A stretch of DNA of 23,199 bases from NCBI GenBank assembly GCA_035457105.1, contig DATIBX010000611.1:1-23199 (forward strand), in the 5' to 3' direction. The translations under genes and the position numbers were made by a program. This document shows, one piece after another, positions 8,451-15,476 of this stretch (position 1 is its first letter; every line of letters starts with the position of its first letter). The notes below the pieces were generated by a model. The model was not told where the DNA came from. It did no database searches and worked only from the letters and a program-made list of their open reading frames with translations. This DNA is from PSRF01 sp035457105. GTDB lineage: Bacteria > Acidobacteriota > Blastocatellia > Pyrinomonadales > Pyrinomonadaceae.

Positions 8451-9269
8451 TCAGGCAGATAACCTTTGAAGCACGACCACGTCCCCCTCTCTGCTTACGA
8501 TCGTGAAGCCGGCGCGCTCGAGAGTTCCCAGCATCTGTCGAGTCGGTGCTTCTCCTACCAAGCGGTCGTGCAGCTCCATGATGATTGTGCTTATCCGCTC
8601 GCTCAGCGTCTTGAGCTCGTGTTCGACGAGTTGCAGCTCGGCGCCTTCAATGTCGCAACTCAACGTAGCGCGTTTGAAACCGTGTTCGTCCAGGAGGCGT
8701 TCTAGTGTAGTTGTGGAAACAACCACTCCTCCCGTTTCACCGTTATCCACACTACTCGCAAGAATGTTGTTGTCGACGTTAAATTTGATCGTAGGAGACC
8801 CATAGGAAACGGCGGCGTTGACAATCTTGAAATGACAACCGTTGCGTTCCCTGTTTTGCTTTAGAACCGGTAACAACGCGGGGTTCGCCTCGACTACGAC
8901 TTGATCCTGCGGGTTGCGCAAGCGACGGTTTGTAATGCAAGAGACCACGCCGATACAGGCTCCCAACTCAACCACTGGGAGTTCCGGATTGACAAATGCT
9001 TTAACCGCCGCCCGCTCAGGCTCTTCATAGAGATCGGATAACAGTAGATCGATCACATTTGAAGGCATCTGATCTTTGGCGATCGTGAATTTGCAGCCAT
9101 CGAGCCGCACGATATCGGTCGACATCCCTACAAATCTTCCCAGTTGCCAAACCTCACCACGACGCCACGTCGACTTCACCTTTTGCGCTAACATATCGAG
9201 CACACCACGCGCGCCGTATTGCCTGTACGCTTTGTTTAGGGTCTGGGCTTTTTGCACCGCTACTGACAC
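8451..9269 (-). CDS. FkbM family SAM-dependent methyltransferase
   Basis: This is a 272-residue protein. VVELGACIGVVS (about 99-110) is the SAM-binding motif I, VVVEANP supplies the acidic residue binding the ribose, and SCDIEGAELQLVE (about 204-216) is the FkbM hallmark (xDIEGAE). Such enzymes usually O-methylate sugars or polyketides, and here probably a sugar in the repeat unit. The start is a GTG at 9269, because a perfect AAGGAG lies 6 nt upstream (9276-9281). This GTG falls 2 nt past the TGA of the upstream flippase gene, so translation is probably coupled. An in-frame ATG at 9320 would give a 49-bp overlap with the flippase gene and has less support. Confidence 0.9.
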   Translation of the reverse strand: MSVAVQKAQTLNKAYRQYGARGVLDMLAQKVKSTWRRGEVWQLGRFVGMSTDIVRLDGCKFTIAKDQMPSNVIDLLLSDLYEEPERAAVKAFVNPELPVVELGACIGVVSCITNRRLRNPQDQVVVEANPALLPVLKQNRERNGCHFKIVNAAVSYGSPTIKFNVDNNILASSVDNGETGGVVVSTTTLERLLDEHGFKRATLSCDIEGAELQLVEHELKTLSERISTIIMELHDRLVGEAPTRQMLGTLERAGFTIVSREGDVVVLQRLSA

Positions 9270-9271
9270 GG

Positions 9272-10801
9272 TCAACTCCTTGTCACCGGCTCGCCAACCG
9301 ATTGGAGTGTCGGTCGCCATAAACGAGACAGTTGCCGCTTGATGGAGTTTCGCTCGTCAATCGTGGGCAGACCAAGTACCAGGATGCCCGCCAGAAAGAA
9401 CACTGCAAACACAACGGCACAAACAGATAATCTACTGAAAGGCGAAAGGCCGTGGAGCACGGACCGGACGAGTACAGTAATCATCGCCGCCGTTGCCGCT
9501 GCGATTGCGAGCTTGCCAACGTCTTTCAACAAGACAACGTCACGCAAGCGAATCTTTAACATAGTGCCAATCTTGATCCAGGTAGCGGTTCTGCCTATGA
9601 CGTTTACGCCAACCACTACCGAGATGGCCCAAATCAAACCGAACCGGCTTGTTCCCAGCCATAAGAGAGAGAAGAGCAACACCACCAGCGCTGCGTACAA
9701 CTTTGGCGAAAACTTTCGATGCTCTGCATGTGCGCGCATGATGGGATCGGTAACGAGGATGCTCAACGGTAGCATCGTCAGATTGATCGCAAAGATGGGC
9801 CAGCTTGCGGCGTATTGCCGCGTGAATAGTACTGTCAGGAAATCAGGGCCCATGACAATAAGGAATGCGTACAGCGGCAGATAGACCAACGCCAGTTTTC
9901 GGGCTACTCGCGCGGTGAGCGCGAGAATCTCGCGATTAGCACCTTGTTTCTGCAACAGGCTGACCTGAGGAATCATCACTGCACCCACCGATTCGCTCAA
10001 CATTCCAACCAAAGGAATGTTGAAACAGCCGATAGCGTAGATCGCAAAGGTCGCTGGATCGAATTGGTTGGAGACAAAGTAGTTCGGCAGATCGGTTTGT
10101 AAGGTGAAGAGCAGTCCCGCCACACCAAAGGGTAACGCGTAAGACAACTGCATGCGCAGCACATCTTTGTCGAAACTGCCCCAGAAGCTTGGAAAACGCG
10201 ATCGCAAATAAAACAGCAGAATGATGGTTTGCAAAACTCCCTGCGCCAGCGCTGCATAAATGAGTGCCTTCACCGAGCCAAACGCGATCGCTGCCAGCAC
10301 CAGCAAGCCAGTTTTTGTTAGCTGAGCGCAGACGATAAAGACGGTTGAGAGACGTGCTTCCTGGTGGGCAACTGAAACCGCTTCGAGAAATGACGAAACA
10401 ACCCAGAAGAAGATAACTGCTGCAATTACAGGAGCAAAATTGACCAGCTCAGAACTGTGGAAGACTGTAGTCAGGAGTTGGGGAAACAGCACCAAAACCA
10501 GCGCGCCAAACCCGCCCATCAAGAGATGGAACAGAAGAATATTGAGGACAATATGGCCTTGCCGATCCTTTTCTCTTGGAAGGAAATAGAAGGCGCTCAT
10601 CTGGAAGCCAAGAGGAAGCAAGGCGAGCGCGGTTCCCACCACCAGGAAGGCTTGCTTGTAAAGGCCGAACTCTTGTTGGCTTAGACGTCGAACCAGGAGC
10701 AGCGGAAGAGCGATACTCAACGAGAATGCTAAAATCTTGGCGACGAGCAGCCAAAGTGCGCGGACTGTTAGAGACAGACCGATTTTTTCCGGTGCATTCA
10801 A
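9272..10801 (-). CDS. Lipid-linked oligosaccharide flippase (Wzx-like, MATE/MOP superfamily)
   Basis: This 509-residue integral membrane protein has about 12-14 hydrophobic segments spread over its length. The N-terminus (ALWLLVAKILAFSLSIALPL then RRLSQQEFGLYKQAF) matches the polysaccharide_synt family, in which a first helix is followed by L....FG.Y....... It should move the undecaprenyl-linked repeat unit from the cytoplasmic to the periplasmic face, feeding the Wzy-like polymerase at 2923-4350. The start is a TTG at 10801 with TGAGGA about 7 nt upstream. It is followed directly by the FkbM methyltransferase gene with stop and start nearly touching. A different exporter in the same superfamily is possible but less likely in this setting. 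Confidence 0.9.
   Translation of the reverse strand: MNAPEKIGLSLTVRALWLLVAKILAFSLSIALPLLLVRRLSQQEFGLYKQAFLVVGTALALLPLGFQMSAFYFLPREKDRQGHIVLNILLFHLLMGGFGALVLVLFPQLLTTVFHSSELVNFAPVIAAVIFFWVVSSFLEAVSVAHQEARLSTVFIVCAQLTKTGLLVLAAIAFGSVKALIYAALAQGVLQTIILLFYLRSRFPSFWGSFDKDVLRMQLSYALPFGVAGLLFTLQTDLPNYFVSNQFDPATFAIYAIGCFNIPLVGMLSESVGAVMIPQVSLLQKQGANREILALTARVARKLALVYLPLYAFLIVMGPDFLTVLFTRQYAASWPIFAINLTMLPLSILVTDPIMRAHAEHRKFSPKLYAALVVLLFSLLWLGTSRFGLIWAISVVVGVNVIGRTATWIKIGTMLKIRLRDVVLLKDVGKLAIAAATAAMITVLVRSVLHGLSPFSRLSVCAVVFAVFFLAGILVLGLPTIDERNSIKRQLSRLWRPTLQSVGEPVTRS
9276..9281 (-). promoter_or_regulatory. Strong Shine-Dalgarno AAGGAG deciding a GTG start
   Basis: AAGGAG lies within the last codons of the flippase gene, 6 nt before GTG 9269. 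It moves the start of the FkbM gene 17 codons downstream of the longest open frame. Confidence 0.8.
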
Positions 10802-10807
10802 AACTGA

Positions 10808-10813
10808 TCCTCA
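10808..10813 (-). promoter_or_regulatory. Shine-Dalgarno TGAGGA before a TTG start
   Basis: TGAGGA sits about 6-7 nt upstream of TTG 10801 and supports this unusual start for the flippase gene. Confidence 0.55.
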
Positions 10814-10855
10814 ACGAGAGACACAACTACTAACCACCCGACATCAGCTCTTTAA

Positions 10856-10878
10856 GATTTACGACGGGGCCGTAAATC
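10856..10878. other. Perfect 8-bp inverted repeat overlapping a stop codon
   Basis: GATTTACG (10856-10863) and CGTAAATC (10871-10878) are exact reverse complements with a 7-nt GC-rich loop. The hairpin covers the TGA of the methyltransferase gene (10877-10879) and lies in the 75-bp gap before the flippase gene. No T-tract follows on either strand, so it is not a classic intrinsic terminator. It could stabilise an mRNA end or slow polymerase. Confidence 0.7.
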
Positions 10879-11527
10879 ACACATGGGCCACGACGCAATA
10901 GAGCTTTCCGACCTTAAATATTTCCTGGCGGCTGAAACCGGCTGCGCTCAGCAGTTGCTCAATGCTGGCTTTACTGTAGAAGTAAACATCACAACCCTTG
11001 CGAGCAAGTCTTACTTTTCTGATCGGAGCCCGCCAAGTCCAGAGTCTGGGGAAAGCCAAAATCGCTTTGTCAGTGCTGACTTCTCTCATACGTTTCAACA
11101 CCGGCAGCGGATCGCTGATGTAGTCAAACAATCCGATGCCGAAGCTAACGTCAAACGTCGAATCAGGTTTGTAGTCGAGCAGATCAGTTTGAATAAAAGT
11201 ACAAATGTCCGAGAGGTTTTTCTCCTGGGTCGACTTGCGGCACACGTCGATCATTACTTCGGAAATGTCCAGGCCAACGACCTTTGCGGCGCCTTTGCGC
11301 GCGAGTTCCTGCGAATACATGCCGTTGCCGCAACCTACATCGAGGAATTTCCGATCCTTAATAGGCTCGCAATGCTCGATCGTAAAGGTATAACGCTCAT
11401 ACATGTCTTGCCGGAAGATCTGGTCCAGCGCAACCGCAAATCGTGATTTGCGATGGGTATAAATCTTCTGAAAAGCATCGGCTTCACTGTTCCAAAAAGC
11501 TCTCTGGGCCTGAATCTCGTTATTCAA
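10877..11527 (-). CDS. Class I SAM-dependent methyltransferase
   Basis: This is a 216-residue cytoplasmic protein. KFLDVGCGNGMYSQELARKG is the SAM-binding motif I, VVGLDIS the acidic motif II, and FDVSFGIGLFDYISDPLPVL the post-motif region typical of Methyltransf_11/25 enzymes. Its length is normal for the family. It probably methylates a sugar or lipid intermediate of this pathway, though small-molecule or quinone methylation cannot be excluded. The start is TTG 11527, which shares bases with the TGA of the upstream deacetylase gene (4-base overlap TTGA). GAGAGG lies about 10 nt upstream. That overlap points to translational coupling. Confidence 0.88.
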   Translation of the reverse strand: MNNEIQAQRAFWNSEADAFQKIYTHRKSRFAVALDQIFRQDMYERYTFTIEHCEPIKDRKFLDVGCGNGMYSQELARKGAAKVVGLDISEVMIDVCRKSTQEKNLSDICTFIQTDLLDYKPDSTFDVSFGIGLFDYISDPLPVLKRMREVSTDKAILAFPRLWTWRAPIRKVRLARKGCDVYFYSKASIEQLLSAAGFSRQEIFKVGKLYCVVAHV

Positions 11528-12351
11528 ATCTGAAGCACCTCTCTCACCGTGGTAAATTCAAAATCGTTTACTAATCGTGTCAATCTCTTCTCTGTTTGAT
11601 CTAAATTGCGATAATGACGAAACTTTTGCGAAGCTGAAAGATTTTTTATTCGTGGCTGCTCCGGATCTATTTCCCAGGGATGCAAATAGAAAACTACCGC
11701 CCGGCCCTGTTGATTGACTTTACGGATGCAGAAACTCGTGTATGCATAGGGAAACAACCGAAAATAACCTCCTCCGCAAAAAGGAAAGCGCCGGCCGTAC
11801 ATTTCTAATACGCTCATCGGAAACTCGTACAGTTGGTCCGTGATTTTATAGGGTATTAGCGGCGCATCCGCGATGCCATAATCCGGATGAAAGCCTACCG
11901 GAAAGACGGAGGAATCGTAACGAAAACCATACTTTTCGAGTGTTGGGAGCGCCCAGTCTTTCGTTGTGTTTACCATCGAAAATGAGGGCGCACGGAATCC
12001 AATTGGATTCGCTTTGACGCCCGCTTTTGCCAGCGCTTCGAGCGCCCTGTCCAGATCTGCATCAAACTCTTCGGCCGTGATTTCGGTAAGCAAAAGATGG
12101 TTGTAACCGTGTACACCGATTTCGTGTCCCCGACGTTCGACCTCCTGAATCAGATCCGGCGCTCGCTCGGCCACCCAACCAAGCACAAAAAATGTGGCTT
12201 TAACTTTGTTCTTATCCAGCAAATCCAAGATCCGCAACGTATTGTTGCGCACTCGCAAATCGCACTTGTCCCAGTCTTCGCGTTTGATAACGCCAGCCAG
12301 GTTGTGTACGCAAAACCAATCCTCGAGATCTATCGATAGTGCATTCTTCAT
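11524..12351 (-). CDS. Polysaccharide deacetylase, PEP-CTERM-locus (DUF3473) type
   Basis: This 275-residue protein has the NodB fold. SIDLEDWF (6-13) carries the catalytic/metal acidic residues, GVHGYNH (79-85) is the metal-binding HxxxH, and FRAPSFS (119-125) is motif 3. The ending FYLHPWEIDPEQPRI (221 onward) is typical of the subfamily found next to exosortase/PEP-CTERM exopolysaccharide genes. It should remove N- or O-acetyl groups from a sugar polymer or its precursor. No signal peptide is visible, so it may act in the cytoplasm or on the inner membrane. The start is ATG 12351 with a modest AGGG about 8 nt upstream. It shares four bases with the next methyltransferase gene. No exosortase is present in this window. 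Confidence 0.92.
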   Translation of the reverse strand: MKNALSIDLEDWFCVHNLAGVIKREDWDKCDLRVRNNTLRILDLLDKNKVKATFFVLGWVAERAPDLIQEVERRGHEIGVHGYNHLLLTEITAEEFDADLDRALEALAKAGVKANPIGFRAPSFSMVNTTKDWALPTLEKYGFRYDSSVFPVGFHPDYGIADAPLIPYKITDQLYEFPMSVLEMYGRRFPFCGGGYFRLFPYAYTSFCIRKVNQQGRAVVFYLHPWEIDPEQPRIKNLSASQKFRHYRNLDQTEKRLTRLVNDFEFTTVREVLQI

Positions 12352-12418
12352 GAAGATACCCTAGCAATCTGTGGGCCACGATCTTATAAGGAACAGACTG
12401 GCGTTTACAAGAATTCTG

Positions 12419-13591
12419 TCAATCTCGCACGTCTTGTGCATCATGTAAGGCCGGTTCACGATGGGGTTCCCAACGGGTATAGCTCTCGCCGCTGATAAAC
12501 TTTACGAAGGCAATCAAGGAAGCAAGGTTCGTGATTACAAAGTACTGTGGCAACGCCAGCAGACGAACATTCCAACCAAACTTCTCGAGCAAAGCCGAAA
12601 CCAGCGCAACCAGGTAAAAGACAACTTGTAGCGCAAATACCGCCGCATAAAACGCATGACGTGTTACGAGAAATCCGCTACTGATGAAGATTGCGATCAA
12701 AAAGACCGGGACGAGATAACGCAGAATCTTATGTGACCACAACTGGACCGCGTAAAAACCGCTCCGAAAGGGATTTAAAACCGAGCGATTGCGCCACAGA
12801 TCCGCAAAAGTTTGGGAGATGATGCGAACGCGCGTCGCCAATTCTCTCTGGGCCTTCCGGTTTGGTTGCTCGATGCAAACCGCTTCGGGAACGTAGACCG
12901 CGCGCAGACCCTGTTCCACCATGGTGGTTGCGATTATAAAATCGCTACAAGCATCGTTGTATAGAGGGACGTATGCAGACTTTCGCACGGCGTACATACA
13001 GCCGCAGACACCAATCAGGGAACAGACATTACTCTCGTGCTGCTTGAGGAGGAATTCATAATTCCAGTACGATTGCGTCGCCTTCCCGACACTCGATTCT
13101 TTGACGTCCTGGTAAATCACCCGACCAGTCACGCAACCAACGCTCTGGTCCGCAAAGGCCGGCATCAGCAACCGCAAGACGTCAGGCTGATAGTGAGTTG
13201 TTGCGTCCGAGAACACGAGGATCTCACCGTTAGCCTGCAAAACAGCAGCATTCTGCGCTGCAGTCTTGCCCAACCGCACCTCCTGACGATGCAATCGAAC
13301 GCCGCGCGGCGCGAACTCTCGGGCAATCTCGTCTGTACGGTCGATTGAGCATTCGGACGTTACGATAATCTCGAGATTGGACTTGGGGTAATCAATTGCG
13401 AGAGTGTTTTCTAACTTGGCGGCGAGGTCTTTCTGTTCGTTGTAGGCGGCAATGATAATAGTTACCGACGGTGTCCATGCTTGGGCAAAAAGGGGCTTCG
13501 GACGTAGTTTGTTGAGCAAAATCAGCAACAGCAAGTATCCCAAATAGGCATACAAAACTACTGCCACACTCAGCCAAAAAACAACCTCCAC
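12419..13591 (-). CDS. Membrane-bound glycosyltransferase family 2, processive-synthase-like
   Basis: This is a 390-residue protein. One N-terminal membrane helix (about 5-27) is followed by a GT2 catalytic domain (about 40-265): VTIIIAAYNE (43-52), SECSIDRTD (79-87), FSDATTHY (127-134), GVCGCMYAVRK (194-204) and VYVPEAVCIEQ (232-242). Three or so hydrophobic segments follow (about 275-365). This is the layout of IcaA/HasA/cellulose-synthase relatives. The first loop usually reads SDGS.D.T; here the Asp is a Glu (E80). It could initiate or extend the glycan, or act as a stand-alone synthase. It is the first gene after a probable terminator and so may head the long transcript. The start is GTG 13591, with GAGGGGG about 11 nt upstream. 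Confidence 0.9.
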   Translation of the reverse strand: MEVVFWLSVAVVLYAYLGYLLLLILLNKLRPKPLFAQAWTPSVTIIIAAYNEQKDLAAKLENTLAIDYPKSNLEIIVTSECSIDRTDEIAREFAPRGVRLHRQEVRLGKTAAQNAAVLQANGEILVFSDATTHYQPDVLRLLMPAFADQSVGCVTGRVIYQDVKESSVGKATQSYWNYEFLLKQHESNVCSLIGVCGCMYAVRKSAYVPLYNDACSDFIIATTMVEQGLRAVYVPEAVCIEQPNRKAQRELATRVRIISQTFADLWRNRSVLNPFRSGFYAVQLWSHKILRYLVPVFLIAIFISSGFLVTRHAFYAAVFALQVVFYLVALVSALLEKFGWNVRLLALPQYFVITNLASLIAFVKFISGESYTRWEPHREPALHDAQDVRD

Positions 13592-13632
13592 GCTTTACAC
13601 TGACCCCCTCAATATTGGTTACATATGCTACC

Positions 13633-13665
13633 AAAAACAGAAGCGGCCACTCAGTTGGCAGCCGC
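13633..13665 (-). terminator. Probable intrinsic terminator after the sigma-like gene
   Basis: On the minus strand, arms GCGGC and GCCGC (13661-13665 and 13643-13647) can form a hairpin with extra CCA/TGG pairing inside. It is followed at once by TTCTGTTTTT (13642-13633). The site lies 44 bp past the stop of the sigma-like gene (13709) and 42 bp before the GTG of the GT2 gene. Confidence 0.6.
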
Positions 13666-13708
13666 CCTTTGGTCAACCCACAGCTTACACCCACTTACAA
13701 GGAAACTC

Positions 13709-14962
13709 CTATACCACGATATCTTCCTCTTCTAATTCAAACATTAAGGCCTTTACGTGGTCGCGTAGGGCCAGTTCAAAGTGTTTGGCCTCGTCAATTT
13801 CTGTGAAGGTCAACGCTCGCAGCTCGTGCTCAATGCGCCTGCGATAGTCTGATACCAATGAATCAGAAACGCCTAATGCCGCCGCAACTTCCAATTGGGT
13901 CGAATGATCAGGACTTAGGTAGCAATACCACAGGACACCGAGGATGCGATTGTATTGTTTAACTTTGCCTCTTACTGCCTCGTTCAAATTCTTTAGAAAA
14001 AGCTCGACTGCACCGGCCGCTTCTCGCTCTGACTCGCGCTTCAGCAATCCTTCTTCCGGATTCTCGCGCTTGTCTACGGGCTCGTACGCATTACTGTTCT
14101 CGTTGTCGCTGTCATCGCCATCAAGCGGGACTAGATAAATATCCATTACCGGCAGCCGCGACATGACCAGGCTGCGCAGCGTCCGCACATCAACCGGGGA
14201 ATCGACAGCATCAAGCACAGACACGATCAAGTCTTCGAGATCAGGATTGCTGATCACGACTTGTGAATCGCCTGTACATCCAACCATCCTGGTATCACGT
14301 TGCCGAACGGCAATTATCTGTACTCGCTGTTCGACCTCATGAGCACCGCGCCTCGATTTTTTGTCGCTCCATTCACTCAAGCCATAGACTCGATCAGCGA
14401 GTCGCCGGTGGGGCTCATCGTCCGTACCGCTGGAATCAAAGCGACGAAAGTTTGTACTGGATTGAATCAGAGTTGAGATGCGACGTGCGAGACGATAACT
14501 CTCGGGATGTCGTTTCCGCAGTTCCGCAGTGAGCAGGTTTGTTAATTCGATCTGGCTAATCTCACACTCGATCTCGTAATCGGTCATACCTGTTTCGAGA
14601 TAGTGTTCAAAGCGGTTCTTACTAAGCAGCTGGACAAACAATTCCTGGGTTAGATCGGTGTAAGCAGAGCCGCCGCCCTCTTCGATCAGTAGACCAGCAC
14701 TGCGCGACGCTCGCACCAGAGGATGATGTGAGACGATTCGATGCAGCTCGGCCCACAGTCGATTAACGTCTGAGGCACGCAGACTCTCAACCCACTTCGC
14801 GTTCTTGGCGTTTCGTTCTGCACTGCGACGAACACGCGGTGGCTGAGAAGGTTTAGCTTCGGCCCCGGGCTCGAGTACTTGTTCGTAATCTTCACTAATG
14901 GATTTCACAGGATTGTCCGAGTTGCCACTTGGTTCTGGGGTAGTGTCTCTGTTCGGTCTCAA
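13709..14962 (-). CDS. Sigma-70-like regulatory protein, divergent
   Basis: This 417-residue protein is not one I can name. YTDLTQELFVQLLSK (101-115) resembles sigma region 2.1/2.2 (D..QE.F..L). The later LEVAAALGVSDSLVSDYRRRIEHELRAL (357-384, cited by parts: LEVAAALGVS, DSLVSDYRRR) resembles the sigma region 4 helix-turn-helix. Between them is about 240 residues of insert, including an acidic low-complexity stretch DGDDSDNENS (281-290), far longer than the usual 20-50 residue ECF linker. The N-terminal 60 residues are polar and proline-rich. The C-terminus is acidic (ELEEEDIVV). It could be an unusual sigma factor or a DNA-binding regulator derived from one. The start is TTG 14962 with no clear ribosome binding site, so the N-terminus is uncertain. 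It stands between the regulatory intergenic region and the polysaccharide genes. Confidence 0.75.
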   Translation of the reverse strand: MRPNRDTTPEPSGNSDNPVKSISEDYEQVLEPGAEAKPSQPPRVRRSAERNAKNAKWVESLRASDVNRLWAELHRIVSHHPLVRASRSAGLLIEEGGGSAYTDLTQELFVQLLSKNRFEHYLETGMTDYEIECEISQIELTNLLTAELRKRHPESYRLARRISTLIQSSTNFRRFDSSGTDDEPHRRLADRVYGLSEWSDKKSRRGAHEVEQRVQIIAVRQRDTRMVGCTGDSQVVISNPDLEDLIVSVLDAVDSPVDVRTLRSLVMSRLPVMDIYLVPLDGDDSDNENSNAYEPVDKRENPEEGLLKRESEREAAGAVELFLKNLNEAVRGKVKQYNRILGVLWYCYLSPDHSTQLEVAAALGVSDSLVSDYRRRIEHELRALTFTEIDEAKHFELALRDHVKALMFELEEEDIVV

Positions 14963-15002
14963 GAATGGGCGAGTACTGGATCGTCTGGGCTATTCGCGAC
15001 GT

Positions 15003-15021
15003 GAAGCGATGTGTTCGCTTC
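15003..15021. other. Perfect inverted repeat GAAGCG-7-CGCTTC
   Basis: The arms at 15003-15008 and 15016-15021 are exact reverse complements. The site lies about 40 bp upstream of the TTG start of the sigma-like gene, where an operator or a leader hairpin could act. Confidence 0.6.
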
Positions 15022-15162
15022 GGGTGTATCTGGCAAGATCGTGAGTACAGAGATTGTTACCAGGGGCTGGGCCTTGGGGGACTACCAATCTTTCGTTATG
15101 GAAGCGTTAGGAGCTGCCATTCGAGGCAAGCGCTGGACAAGGTTGTTGGCCTGACGATCTTC

Positions 15163-15181
15163 CACCGCTATGGAGGCGGTG
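15163..15181. other. Perfect inverted repeat CACCGC-7-GCGGTG
   Basis: The arms at 15163-15168 and 15176-15181 are exact reverse complements. It has the same 6-7-6 geometry as the repeat at 15003 but a different sequence. Confidence 0.6.
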
Positions 15182-15476
15182 ATTCCTGGATATGCCAGCC
15201 GAAAACTCTCGACTCGACTGACAACCGCATGGTAACAACATTTTAAAGAATGAGCAACAGGTTTTTACTTAGTAGGAATAGTTGGAACAACGTGGGTTTT
15301 TGGGGGAAATATCTGGAAATACTTGGGAATTGTTCATTTTGTACTGTTGATCGGTAGGAAGTTTAGTCGCCAGTGAAGGCTGGTTGGTCGTCCTTGTCCC
15401 AGGCAAATCCTCATTTTGACTCGCAGGCTGAGCCCCGATTGGACTTATTGTGGACGTGTGAGGTCCTGAAACAAAT

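Larger units (their letters stand above)
14963..15476. other. 514-bp divergent intergenic region with inverted repeats
   Basis: This gap separates the minus-strand sigma-like gene from the plus-strand zinc-finger gene and should hold both promoters. I see no convincing -35/-10 pair. It holds two perfect 6-bp inverted repeats with 7-nt loops (15003-15021 and 15163-15181). It also has two near-identical 10-bp direct units (GGAAATATCT and GGAAATACTT at 15305-15324). An open frame on the plus strand (14965-15246) does not look like a protein. Confidence 0.6.

Noticed and set aside
9270..9320. ATG 9320 as the start of the FkbM gene
   Set aside because: It would overlap the flippase gene by 49 bp, while GTG 9269 has a perfect AAGGAG at 6 nt.
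9339..9884. A 181-codon plus-strand open frame inside the flippase gene
   Set aside because: It lies fully opposite a convincing membrane-protein gene. Its composition (Thr/Ala/Lys-rich) is that expected from antisense of hydrophobic codons.
10883..11446. A 187-codon plus-strand open frame opposite the class I methyltransferase
   Set aside because: The minus-strand frame has clear SAM-binding motifs; this one has no family features.
14965..15246. A 93-codon open frame on the plus strand starting beside the sigma-like gene
   Set aside because: It has no ribosome binding site, it is rich in Cys, Trp and Arg, and no recognisable motif is present. It also spans the inverted repeats of the intergenic region.
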